A DNA stretch of 64,000 nucleotides from a virus, in IMG/VR virus record IMGVR_UViG_3300029309_000001, positions 1 to 64,000 of that record; one strand, written 5' to 3'. The notes under the pieces are model-generated. The model ran no database searches. It was not told where the DNA came from and worked only from the letters and a program-made list of their open reading frames with translations. Below, piece after piece: positions 8,317-14,785 of this stretch. The stretch's first letter is position 1. The number at the start of each line of letters is the position of its first letter. Made by a program: the position numbers and the translations under genes.

Positions 8317-10227
8317 ATGAATCACTGGATAATGGATTATGAGACTTTAAATAATTGTTTTGTAGCAGTATTTAAACATTACAAAAGTGAGGAAACACAT
8401 ATTTTCTCTATTTGTAAATTACAAAATGATTATAATAAGTTTATAGATTTTCTAAAACAAAATATAGATAACAATGAGTGGCACATATCCTATAATGGAT
8501 TAGCATTTGATGCACAAGTGACCCACAATATAATAAAAAACCATAAAGAAGGTAACCATGATAAAATGGATGGAGAAACAATTGCTGAAGAAATATATGG
8601 TTATGCACAAAGAGCAATTAATAAAGCTAATGCTAAAGAATTTCAAGATTTTCCTGAGTGGCAAATGAGTATTAAACAAATTGATTTATTTAAACTTAAT
8701 CACTGGGACAATCCAGCTAAACGTTCTAGCCTTAAGTGGATTGAATATACAATGGATTGGGATAATATATTAGATATGCCTATTCATCATGATACTAGTA
8801 TAGATACAAAAGAACAACTTGATCTTATAATAGAATATTGTATTAATGATGTTGATGCAACAAAAGAAATATTTGAAAAATGTAAACCATTAATTGCTTT
8901 AAGAAAAAATCTTACTGAACAATATAATATTAATCTTTATAGTGCATCTGAACCAAGGATTAGTAAAGAGTTATTTGCTTATTACCTTAGTAAAGAACTT
9001 AATATACCTAAGTATGATCTTAAAAAACTTAGAACATATAGAAGTATAATTACAATTAAAGATTTAATACTTGATTATATTAAGTTTGAGACACCTCAAT
9101 TTACTAATCTTTTAGATAGATTTAAAGCAGTAGAATTAGACCCTCTTTATACTAAAGGTGGATTTAAATATTCTGTTAAGTATAAAGGTGTTAAAACTGA
9201 TTTTGGTTTAGGTGGTGCACACGGTGCAGCTAGACCAGGTGTATATGAATCTGATGAAGATAATGTTATAATGTCTTCTGATGTTACATCTTTTTATCCT
9301 AATCTTGCTATTATGAATAAGATTGCACCTGCACATTTAGACAAGAAAGCATTTTGTGAACTATACGAATGGTTCTTTACAGAAAGAAAAAAAATTCCTA
9401 AGAGTAATCCTATGAACTATGTATATAAAATTATACTTAATAGTACATATGGTCTTAGTAATGATAAAAACTCTTTTCTATATGATCCACAATTTACTAT
9501 GTTTATTACTGTTAATGGTCAACTTACACTGATGATGCTTTATGAAATGATCATGGAAGCAATACCAGAAGCAACACCTTTAATGCAAAATACAGATGGT
9601 GTTGAGACAATAATACCTAGATCTAAACAAGATTTATATATGGAAGTATGTAAAAAGTGGGAGGAGATTACTAATTTAAATCTAGAACACGGTACATATT
9701 CTAAACTTGTTCTTGCTGATGTTAATAATTATATTGCAGTAGATGAAAATGGTAAAGCTAAATGTAAAGGACGGTTTGAGTTTGAAGGATTAGCTCTTCA
9801 TAAAAACAAATCTAAACTAATTATTCCAAAAGCCTTATATGCTTACTTTGTTGATGGAACTTTACCAGAGTATAGTATTAAACATAATAGAAATATATTA
9901 GATTATTGTATTGGAGGTAAATCTAAAGGTAATTGGAAACAAGTAGCTAGATATATTAAAGATGGTAGTGGACATGAAGACGAACTACAAAAAATCAATA
10001 GATATTATATATCAAATAATGGTGTAAAGCTAATTAAAGTAAATAAAAATGATGGGCGTCAAATACAACTAGAAGCTGGTCATTGGATGCAAACACTTTA
10101 TAATAAAGCAGAACCACGGGAATGGGCTTCTTATGATATTAATGAAAAATATTATCTAGATGCCATTGAGAGAGAAATAAATAACATTTTAGGTGTAAAA
10201 ACTAACCAAATGAGTTTGTTTCAGTAA
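8317..10227 (+). CDS. polB: family B DNA polymerase, short form
   Basis: The replicative DNA polymerase, with 3'-5' exonuclease and polymerase domains. Exonuclease motifs are MDYET (Asp7, Glu9), YNGLAFD (Asn60, Asp65) and YCIND (Tyr174, Asp178). Polymerase motif A is SDVTSFYPNLA (Asp322), motif B is YKIILNSTYG (Lys371, Asn375 to Gly379) and motif C is MQNTDGVE (Asp427). Motif C has Asn in place of the first Asp of the usual DTDS, but the Asp that holds the metal is kept. At 636 residues it is shorter than most viral B-family enzymes, mainly in the region between motifs A and B. crAss-like phages use either family A or family B polymerases, so the finding fits. Confidence 0.92.
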   Translation: MNHWIMDYETLNNCFVAVFKHYKSEETHIFSICKLQNDYNKFIDFLKQNIDNNEWHISYNGLAFDAQVTHNIIKNHKEGNHDKMDGETIAEEIYGYAQRAINKANAKEFQDFPEWQMSIKQIDLFKLNHWDNPAKRSSLKWIEYTMDWDNILDMPIHHDTSIDTKEQLDLIIEYCINDVDATKEIFEKCKPLIALRKNLTEQYNINLYSASEPRISKELFAYYLSKELNIPKYDLKKLRTYRSIITIKDLILDYIKFETPQFTNLLDRFKAVELDPLYTKGGFKYSVKYKGVKTDFGLGGAHGAARPGVYESDEDNVIMSSDVTSFYPNLAIMNKIAPAHLDKKAFCELYEWFFTERKKIPKSNPMNYVYKIILNSTYGLSNDKNSFLYDPQFTMFITVNGQLTLMMLYEMIMEAIPEATPLMQNTDGVETIIPRSKQDLYMEVCKKWEEITNLNLEHGTYSKLVLADVNNYIAVDENGKAKCKGRFEFEGLALHKNKSKLIIPKALYAYFVDGTLPEYSIKHNRNILDYCIGGKSKGNWKQVARYIKDGSGHEDELQKINRYYISNNGVKLIKVNKNDGRQIQLEAGHWMQTLYNKAEPREWASYDINEKYYLDAIEREINNILGVKTNQMSLFQ

Positions 10228-10245
10228 AATTAATTTATATATTTG
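10215..10245 (+). promoter_or_regulatory. Bacteroidota consensus promoter before the DUF932 gene
   Basis: TTTG at 10215-10218 and TATATTTG at 10238-10245 are separated by 19 bases, matching the Bacteroidota sigma factor consensus (-33 TTG, -7 TAnnTTTG). Transcription would begin about 10 bases before the ATG at 10260. The -33 element lies inside the end of the polymerase gene. Confidence 0.7.
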
Positions 10246-10259
10246 TAAAAAATTAAGAT

Positions 10260-11117
10260 ATGGGATATAGTAAACCAACTAATGTTTCAGAGGTAGATCT
10301 GTGCAATGCAGAGCTACCACTTCATGGAAAAACTTACACAGTTATTCCTCATAAAAGTATTATAGATCACACTGAGAATCTATTAAAACAAAACAATTTC
10401 ATTATAAAAAAGAAAACATTTAGATGTAATGCTAATGCACGTATTGCACAAGGTATTTATCAAATAGTTACTACACATGATGATGATATGGGTATGATGT
10501 TTGCTTGGACTAATTCATATGATAAAAGTACAAGATTTCAATGCGGTATAGGAGGTTATGTATTTGTATGTAATAACGGTATGATCCACGGTGACATGGC
10601 TACATTTGCTAGAAAACACACAGGGTCTGCTGATATTGAAGTGCAAAGACAAATTGCATCACAAGTTAAGTATGCACATAAACACTTTAATCAGTTAATC
10701 CAGGATAAAGATGAGTTTAAAAAAACTAACTTATCTCTTAAACAGCAAGCTGAATTACTAGGACGTTTGTTTGTAGAAGAAAAAATTCTAGATGCAACAC
10801 AATTATCATCTGTTAAAAGAGAGATTGACAAACCATCATTTGATTATAATGCAAATTCTAATAGTGGATGGGCCTTTTATAATCACGTAACACATGCTCT
10901 TAAGTTATCACATCCAAGATCGTGGATGACAGATCAACAAAAGTTCCATAAGTTTATGACGTCTGAATTACTAAGTAACGTCAATATAAAAACTTATGAC
11001 TCAAGCTCGTTACCAAGTTATATACCGCATAATGGTGTTTATACTGGAGACGTAAATGGAGTTTTAGCTGATCTTGAAGCTCAAGACTTTGATACATTCG
11101 GAGACTTTAAAATTTAA
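10260..11117 (+). CDS. DUF932-family protein
   Basis: A 285-residue phage/plasmid-type protein of the DUF932 family (similar to TIGR03299). The core reads GMMFAWTNSYDKSTRFQCGIGGYVFVCNN, split here as strand, SYDKS loop and CNNGMIHGD, which are the family's signature blocks, followed by ARKHTG and a helical C-terminal half with NSGWAFYNHVTHALK. The molecular function of DUF932 is not settled; it is common in phages and plasmids near replication genes. It has its own consensus promoter and a terminator-like hairpin after it, so it seems to form a single-gene unit. A ten-pair hairpin with one mismatch lies 32 bases inside the coding sequence. Confidence 0.85.
   Translation: MGYSKPTNVSEVDLCNAELPLHGKTYTVIPHKSIIDHTENLLKQNNFIIKKKTFRCNANARIAQGIYQIVTTHDDDMGMMFAWTNSYDKSTRFQCGIGGYVFVCNNGMIHGDMATFARKHTGSADIEVQRQIASQVKYAHKHFNQLIQDKDEFKKTNLSLKQQAELLGRLFVEEKILDATQLSSVKREIDKPSFDYNANSNSGWAFYNHVTHALKLSHPRSWMTDQQKFHKFMTSELLSNVNIKTYDSSSLPSYIPHNGVYTGDVNGVLADLEAQDFDTFGDFKI
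10292..10318 (+). other. coding-strand hairpin near the start of the DUF932 gene
   Basis: GGTAGATCTG (10292-10301) pairs with CAGAGCTACC (10309-10318) with a single A-G mismatch and a seven-base loop. It begins 32 bases after the ATG and could shield or pause the first ribosome. Confidence 0.45.
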
Positions 11118-11139
11118 ATCACTGACATGATTGGACTGA

Positions 11140-11183
11140 AGAGGGGGTTATTCTTACCCTGTGTAACTCCCTCTAAAGTTTTT
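11140..11183 (+). terminator. terminator-like hairpin after the DUF932 gene
   Basis: AGAGGGGGTTA (11140-11150) pairs with TAACTCCCTCT (11164-11174) with one wobble and a 13-base loop, followed by AAAGTTTTT. It sits between the DUF932 stop and the next likely start. It may also act as a 5' leader structure for the small gene downstream. Confidence 0.6.
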
Positions 11184-11195
11184 AAACTAATGCTT

Positions 11196-11369
11196 ATGAC
11201 AAAAAAAAGAAAATTAAATAGTAAAAATCCTAAATATTGGAGTGCATCTAAAAAAGATGGACCAAGTATATTAAAAAAAGTACATATGTGTGATGCTACA
11301 CTTAGAAACGCACAAGGTAAACCTACTGGTGATAAAGCTGCAGTGTATGCTGTATGGTATAAAGATTAA
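11196..11369 (+). CDS. small basic hypothetical protein, 57 residues
   Basis: A Lys-rich mini-protein beginning MTKKRKLNSKNPKYWSASKK, with HMCDATLRNAQGKPTGDKAA later. I do not recognise it. The frame is open from an ATG at 11127, but that would place the terminator-like hairpin inside the gene and give an atypical N-terminus; the ATG at 11196 (or 11190) is more likely. It is followed three bases later by the zinc-ribbon-like gene, so the two are probably co-transcribed. Confidence 0.55.
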   Translation: MTKKRKLNSKNPKYWSASKKDGPSILKKVHMCDATLRNAQGKPTGDKAAVYAVWYKD

Positions 11370-11372
11370 GAT

Positions 11373-11537
11373 ATGAAATGTTGTATATGTAATAACACTA
11401 TAAAGAACTATGGGCATAATCCTAGCCCAGTTAAATCTAAAGGTGAAGCTTGTGATACATGTTTAGTAGAAATTGTATTACCTGAAAGATTAAAACAATC
11501 TCAATTTAATGTTAATTTAAAAACTGTAAAAAAATGA
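11373..11537 (+). CDS. small zinc-ribbon-like protein, 54 residues
   Basis: The sequence starts MKCCICNNTIKNYGHNPSPV and continues with ACDTCLVEIVLPERLKQ. The two CxxC pairs (CCIC near residue 3, CDTC near residue 27) form a probable zinc site. Phages carry many small proteins with the same CCIC..YGxNP..CDxC layout; their role is not known, though a nucleic-acid or protein adaptor is plausible. The stop overlaps the start of the next gene as ATGA at 11534-11537, which supports a real, translated gene. Confidence 0.72.
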   Translation: MKCCICNNTIKNYGHNPSPVKSKGEACDTCLVEIVLPERLKQSQFNVNLKTVKK

Positions 11538-11722
11538 ATGAAGTAATTATAGTACTAATAATTTTATTTGTAATGTATTTATTAGGTAAATATGCTATAG
11601 AACAAGGAGTTAGAGTAGAACAACAAAAAGAATTAGAAAAAAATTTAAATAATTATGACAACGCAAGAAAAAATAAAAGTAACTATGGAAAAAGTAACAA
11701 AATTGTTACTGAAAAAAAATAG
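11534..11722 (+). CDS. small membrane protein with one N-terminal TM helix
   Basis: A 62-residue protein with a single hydrophobic segment at residues 3-20 (EVIIVLIILFVMYLLGK) followed by a charged coiled-coil-like tail rich in Lys, Asn and Gln. There is no cleavage motif, so the helix is likely a membrane anchor with the tail in the cytoplasm. It starts within the stop of the zinc-ribbon-like gene (ATGA) and overlaps the following gene by 68 bases. Function unknown; small early membrane proteins of phages often modify host processes, but that is only a guess. Confidence 0.6.
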   Translation: MNEVIIVLIILFVMYLLGKYAIEQGVRVEQQKELEKNLNNYDNARKNKSNYGKSNKIVTEKK

Positions 11723-11981
11723 TAGTTATGGTGATTCTGCAACAAACCCAAGAAATATATTTGCAAAAGGATCTGCTATAGAAAATATATGTGCAAGAAT
11801 AGATGACAAAATAGCACGTATTGAAAATGCTGGTCTAACACCTGAAGTTTATGATACAGTAGATGATCTTATTGGTTATCTATGTTTATTAAAGATTGCA
11901 ATTGATGAAGAACAAGAAGAAAAAAGAAAAAAAACAAAAGAAAAAATTAAAAAAGCAATACCCAAAACAAGACCCTATTAA
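11655..11981 (+). CDS. Nmad1/DUF1599-like protein
   Basis: The motif KKNSSYGDSATNPRNIF followed by ICARIDDKIARIEN and DTVDDLIGYLCLLKIA matches the pattern KNxxYG...RxDDKxxRI...DTxxDLxGYxxL of DUF1599, also called nucleotide modification associated domain 1. This all-alpha domain resembles MazG-type nucleotide hydrolases and occurs near base-modification genes in phages. The conserved acidic residues that would bind metal (DDK, DTVDD) are present. The last 25 residues are a Lys/Glu-rich tail. A role in nucleotide metabolism or modified bases is inferred from the family only; no other modification gene is visible in the window. Confidence 0.72.
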   Translation: MTTQEKIKVTMEKVTKLLLKKNSSYGDSATNPRNIFAKGSAIENICARIDDKIARIENAGLTPEVYDTVDDLIGYLCLLKIAIDEEQEEKRKKTKEKIKKAIPKTRPY

Positions 11982-12039
11982 AAAAAATTATGACAAAGAA
12001 AAATTTATCTTCATTTACTGGGAATAATATTGTAGTTAT

Positions 12040-12876
12040 ATGGCCATAAAACGGCAAGTAACAAAAACATTAATAACAAAGACAAATAATAATAGTAGTG
12101 ATTGTATAGCACCAAACATTATATATGGATGTTTTGGTGGTTGTGTAAACACTTATTGTTATATGTCTAGATACAATGGTAAAAGAGTTTTTGTTAACTT
12201 AAATGTTAATGAAATATTTAACTCTGTAGTTGAGTGGGAAAAAAAATATATTAAAGTTCCTAATCAACAAGATCCAATATATACAATGGTAGACATTGCA
12301 TGCAATTCTGATTTAGTTTTAATGCAACATAAAATGCCTGAACCATTACATGATTATTTAAAAAGATATGATAATCATCCACAACTTAATAGTACTATGG
12401 CTACTAAGTATCCAGGATTACTTAAACTTGATGTTAATCATTTTAATAAAAAGCCTAGAGTCCGTGTTAGTCTTATGCCACAAAAATATTCTAATATACT
12501 TGAACCAAAAATGCAAAAGATATTATCTAGAATACATGATGTTAATAGACTAAAAGATCTTGGATGGGAAGTACATTTAAATTATAGTCCACTTGTTTTT
12601 TATCCAGGTTGGAGTAAAGAGTATGATTCTTTATTTAGACTTGTAAAAAAATATGCAGGAGAAAATAAATGTGAAGTTATTGCTTTAACTAATCATGTTA
12701 ATCAAATGATAAGATCTTCTGAAGAAGTACGTGAATTAATGAAATACTCTGATGAACCTAAAAATCTTAATGGTACACTCAGGTATCCAATTAAGAAAAA
12801 AACAAAAGCATTAGAAAATTTTAAAAAAATTTACAGTAAATATTTTAATTTAGATACTATTAGATATATATTTTAG
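12040..12876 (+). CDS. radical-SAM protein, spore photoproduct lyase-like
   Basis: The protein resembles phage relatives of spore photoproduct lyase. A cysteine cluster GCFGGCVNTYCYMSRYNG (Cys31, Cys35, Cys40) would bind the 4Fe-4S cluster; RVRVSLMPQKYSNILEP, LKDLGWEVHLNYSPLVFY and VIALTNHVNQM follow in the order expected for the TIM-barrel core of the family. The usual spacing is C-x3-C-x2-C; here it is C-x3-C-x4-C, so activity should not be assumed. In this fold the enzyme would cleave S-adenosylmethionine and act on DNA, perhaps repairing UV damage, but many phage members have unknown targets. It is the last + strand gene before the convergent - strand block. Confidence 0.72.
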   Translation: MAIKRQVTKTLITKTNNNSSDCIAPNIIYGCFGGCVNTYCYMSRYNGKRVFVNLNVNEIFNSVVEWEKKYIKVPNQQDPIYTMVDIACNSDLVLMQHKMPEPLHDYLKRYDNHPQLNSTMATKYPGLLKLDVNHFNKKPRVRVSLMPQKYSNILEPKMQKILSRIHDVNRLKDLGWEVHLNYSPLVFYPGWSKEYDSLFRLVKKYAGENKCEVIALTNHVNQMIRSSEEVRELMKYSDEPKNLNGTLRYPIKKKTKALENFKKIYSKYFNLDTIRYIF

Positions 12877-12882
12877 AACAAT

Positions 12883-12959
12883 TATGTATAGGTTTCTCTT
12901 CCATATCCTAAACCAACTCTTTCCTATACATAAAGCCCAGTAGTTACTGCTGCTGGGCT
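12883..12959. terminator. paired hairpins at the convergent gene junction, probable bidirectional terminator
   Basis: Two inverted repeats fill the gap between convergent genes. TATGTATAGG (12883-12892) matches CCTATACATA (12923-12932) perfectly with a 30-base loop. Directly next to it AGCCCAGTAG (12934-12943) pairs with CTGCTGGGCT (12950-12959) with one wobble and a six-base loop. The second is G+C-rich and strong on both strands. T tracts are short, so a stop signal for both directions is likely but not proven. Confidence 0.6.
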
Positions 12960-12969
12960 ACGTTCTAAT

Positions 12970-13308
12970 TTAAGAACCAGGAGTCCAAGTTATAGCAGTT
13001 ACATCAGTTATACTTGTATCATAAATAAGAACAGAACTATTATTACTAGGAGAATTAATTGCAAATATTGCTGGATGAACTGATAATAAAAAAGAATAAT
13101 GTACTTCTTGTGATTTACCACTATTTGTTGTTAATGTAATATAACCATTACTACTAGCACGTGTATTAACAGGATCACTAAAATAAATTCTAACTGTTGT
13201 AGCGTTTACTGCTTCAGATCTAATAATTAATGATGAAGGTATTGATATATCTAAAGGATTACCTTCTCCACTTAATTCTTTAAAATATAAAAGTCTATAA
13301 GGTCCCAT
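12970..13308 (-). CDS. beta-rich hypothetical protein, probable virion accessory
   Basis: A 112-residue Ser/Thr/Asn-rich protein with alternating beta strands and no signal peptide, for example ATTVRIYFSDPVNTRASSNG and VLIYDTSITDVTAITWTPGS at its end. The composition is like the small beta proteins further upstream in the operon (14785-17447), which I take to be virion decoration or fibre-associated proteins, though I see no clear homology. Its start overlaps the upstream stop by one base (TAATG). It is the most distal gene of this - strand operon. Confidence 0.62.
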   Translation of the reverse strand: MGPYRLLYFKELSGEGNPLDISIPSSLIIRSEAVNATTVRIYFSDPVNTRASSNGYITLTTNSGKSQEVHYSFLLSVHPAIFAINSPSNNSSVLIYDTSITDVTAITWTPGS

Positions 13309-13439
13309 TACTTAATCATTACCATTTTACAACTAGATTTAGGTTTAGATTTAGTTGTAGGTTTAGTGCTGCTATTTTTAATAATAGAATTTAATTTATT
13401 ATTACCAATAGGATAGTTATACTTTCTATCTTTAGACAT
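13308..13439 (-). CDS. basic mini-protein, 43 residues
   Basis: A 43-residue Lys/Ser/Thr-rich peptide starting MSKDRKYNYPIGNNK with a KPTTKSKPKSSCK tail. It has no recognisable domain and may bind nucleic acid by charge. Support for a real gene is its exact fit: the start follows the upstream stop directly (TAA-ATG) and its stop overlaps the next start (TAATG). Confidence 0.5.
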   Translation of the reverse strand: MSKDRKYNYPIGNNKLNSIIKNSSTKPTTKSKPKSSCKMVMIK

Positions 13440-13613
13440 TTATTTACTTTTTACAGTTTGCCCTTTTGTTGTTTTAGCTAAAGGTGTTGCTTCAGTACTT
13501 CCATTAATAATTCTATCAGGTATTACTTCTGTTTTAACTTCACCTGTACTTTGATATTTAACTTTTAAACTCTTTGCAGCTTTTTTTAATGCTTCTTTAT
13601 AACTATTTCTCAT
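13440..13613 (-). CDS. basic mini-protein, 57 residues
   Basis: The sequence begins MRNSYKEALKKAAKSLKVKY and ends in a Thr/Lys-rich tail (TTKGQTVKSK). The N-terminal half is an amphipathic basic helix. I do not recognise a family. It overlaps the upstream gene by 11 bases and its stop abuts the next start, which supports a coding role in the late operon. Confidence 0.52.
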   Translation of the reverse strand: MRNSYKEALKKAAKSLKVKYQSTGEVKTEVIPDRIINGSTEATPLAKTTKGQTVKSK

Positions 13614-13782
13614 CTTTTTTAACTTTTTTAACTTTAACTTTGTCTTCTATTTTTTCAACAAAACTAGTTAATCCAAGATCATATGCTTCTTTTAAAGCTG
13701 CTTGATCCATTTTTTTCCATGAAAATTTTCTACCTAATGCTTGAGTTTCATCTCCGTCAGTAATTACTTTATATTTTGCCAT
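13603..13782 (-). CDS. mini-protein, 59 residues
   Basis: The sequence begins MAKYKVITDGDETQALGRKF and continues SWKKMDQAALKEAYDLGLTS, ending in a Lys/Val run (KVKVKKVKKDEK). A beta-hairpin followed by a helix is plausible. No family recognised. It overlaps the downstream mini-gene by 11 bases, as is usual in this operon. Confidence 0.52.
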   Translation of the reverse strand: MAKYKVITDGDETQALGRKFSWKKMDQAALKEAYDLGLTSFVEKIEDKVKVKKVKKDEK

Positions 13783-13800
13783 AATATTATTTTCTTAAAA

Positions 13801-13872
13801 TTAACATTTATTGTGAGAACCATCACATGAACCATCCTCAGCTTTTGTTTTACCACATGCACATTTAACCAT
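13801..13872 (-). CDS. CDGSH-like 23-residue peptide
   Basis: A 23-codon gene whose product contains CACGKT, then CDGSH: Cys4, Cys6, Cys15 and His19 in the order used by CDGSH iron-sulfur proteins (three Cys, one His) to hold a 2Fe-2S cluster. The loop between the second and third Cys is one residue longer than the common CxCxxSxxxPxC pattern and lacks its Pro. The peptide is essentially only the metal-binding loop. Its start overlaps the holin stop as TAATG, the same arrangement as other real genes here, and this argues that it is translated. It could bind iron-sulfur or zinc; function unknown. Confidence 0.6.
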   Translation of the reverse strand: MVKCACGKTKAEDGSCDGSHNKC

Positions 13873-14264
13873 TATTTCTTTGTTTTTTCTAATGAACGAC
13901 CACCAAAATAGGCACCAATCACCGTAATTAATACTATTTGTAACAGGTCAGTCCATTTTTCTTCTACTACAAATTTAATTGAACCAGCATCAATAAATAT
14001 CATTAATACTGTACAAACAACTAAAAAAATAAGAACTAATGGTCTAACATTTTTTGACAACCAAGAGTCAGATTTCATATCAGCCTGCCATCTTGTTGTT
14101 ATTTCTTTTTCCATTTGAGTTTCATAGCTAGCTATTAACTCTTTTACTTTTTGTGCAGCTTCTAGCTTTTCTTCTTTAGAAGTATGTAAATCATCTATAA
14201 CTCCACCAACACTTTTAACAAGATCACTAGCACCACCAGTAAATAAATTACTTAAAATACTCAT
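13872..14264 (-). CDS. 3-TM-type holin
   Basis: A 130-residue membrane protein that matches the holin superfamily with the signature TRWQADMKSDSWLSKNVRPL followed by two clear hydrophobic segments (VLIFLVVCTVLMIFIDA, about residues 77-94, and LLQIVLITVIGAYFGG, about 106-121). The N-terminal half is amphipathic and helical (residues 10-60). Proteins of this group (Holin_3TMs) open the inner membrane at the end of infection to release endolysin. No endolysin is visible in this window, so it must lie elsewhere. The gene overlaps the upstream start by four bases and the downstream CDGSH-like gene by one. Confidence 0.85.
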   Translation of the reverse strand: MSILSNLFTGGASDLVKSVGGVIDDLHTSKEEKLEAAQKVKELIASYETQMEKEITTRWQADMKSDSWLSKNVRPLVLIFLVVCTVLMIFIDAGSIKFVVEEKWTDLLQIVLITVIGAYFGGRSLEKTKK

Positions 14265-14572
14265 GATCTTCTTCTTCCATAAGTACTTCCACCACCATAG
14301 TATCTCATTGCTTTTACTTCACCTTTCTTTTTATATTCTTCATTAGGCATTCCTCCTATTGGACCACCTTTCATTTTATAACCCATAGTATTACGTACTT
14401 CTTCAGATAACATAGGTAAACCTTTATTATCACTTGGAATATTTTTAAGTTCTTTACCAGCTTTTGCCATCATAGGTGGTACAATCATTGAACCTTCCAT
14501 CATTTGCATTTTTGCCATTGCAGCTCTTTCCGCTGGTGTCATCATTAACATATTTTTTTTCATATTAGGCAT
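14261..14572 (-). CDS. Met/Gly-rich small protein
   Basis: A 103-residue protein with an unusually Met-rich N-terminal half (MKKNMLMMTPAERAAMAKMQ) and a Gly-rich basic C-terminus (GYKMKGGPIGGMPNEEYKKK, then a GGGST/RRRS tail). It carries a KGGP motif like several other small proteins of this operon. I know no function; similar Met/Gly-rich short proteins occur in marine phages and are often virion associated. Its stop overlaps the holin start as ATGA. Confidence 0.6.
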   Translation of the reverse strand: MPNMKKNMLMMTPAERAAMAKMQMMEGSMIVPPMMAKAGKELKNIPSDNKGLPMLSEEVRNTMGYKMKGGPIGGMPNEEYKKKGEVKAMRYYGGGSTYGRRRS

Positions 14573-14590
14573 AATTTCTAATTTTAATTA

Positions 14591-14785
14591 TTAAACAATA
14601 ATAGAACCACCCATTTCTTTACGTGGTCTAAATTTATTAAATGTCTTCCATAATGTACATCTCTTCTTTGCTTTAGCAGAAGGAGGATTTTTACAATACT
14701 CAGACTTACTTTTCCCTGCTTTTTTAGCAGCTGCATTTAAAGCACCAGGCTTTTTTACAGCTGTTTTCATCCAATCTTTTGCCAC
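14591..14785 (-). CDS. basic Cys-containing mini-protein, GTG start
   Basis: A 64-residue, strongly basic protein beginning AKDWMKTAVKKPGALNAAAK and containing YCKNPPSAKAKKRCTLWKTF, ending in RKEMGGSIIV. This layout (AKDWxxxAxKxPGALxxxAG) is common in small phage proteins of unknown function that look like nucleic-acid-binding or virion-internal peptides. The start codon is GTG and overlaps the upstream stop as TAGTG, so translation is probably coupled. The C-terminal MGGS resembles the GGS motif found in the giant virion proteins. Confidence 0.65.
   Translation of the reverse strand: MAKDWMKTAVKKPGALNAAAKKAGKSKSEYCKNPPSAKAKKRCTLWKTFNKFRPRKEMGGSIIV

Noticed and set aside
11990-12049. A 19-codon frame before the radical-SAM gene (MTKKNLSSFTGNN...)
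   Set aside because: It is too short to judge, has no coupling other than a 10-base overlap and no recognisable motif; a leader peptide is possible but unsupported.
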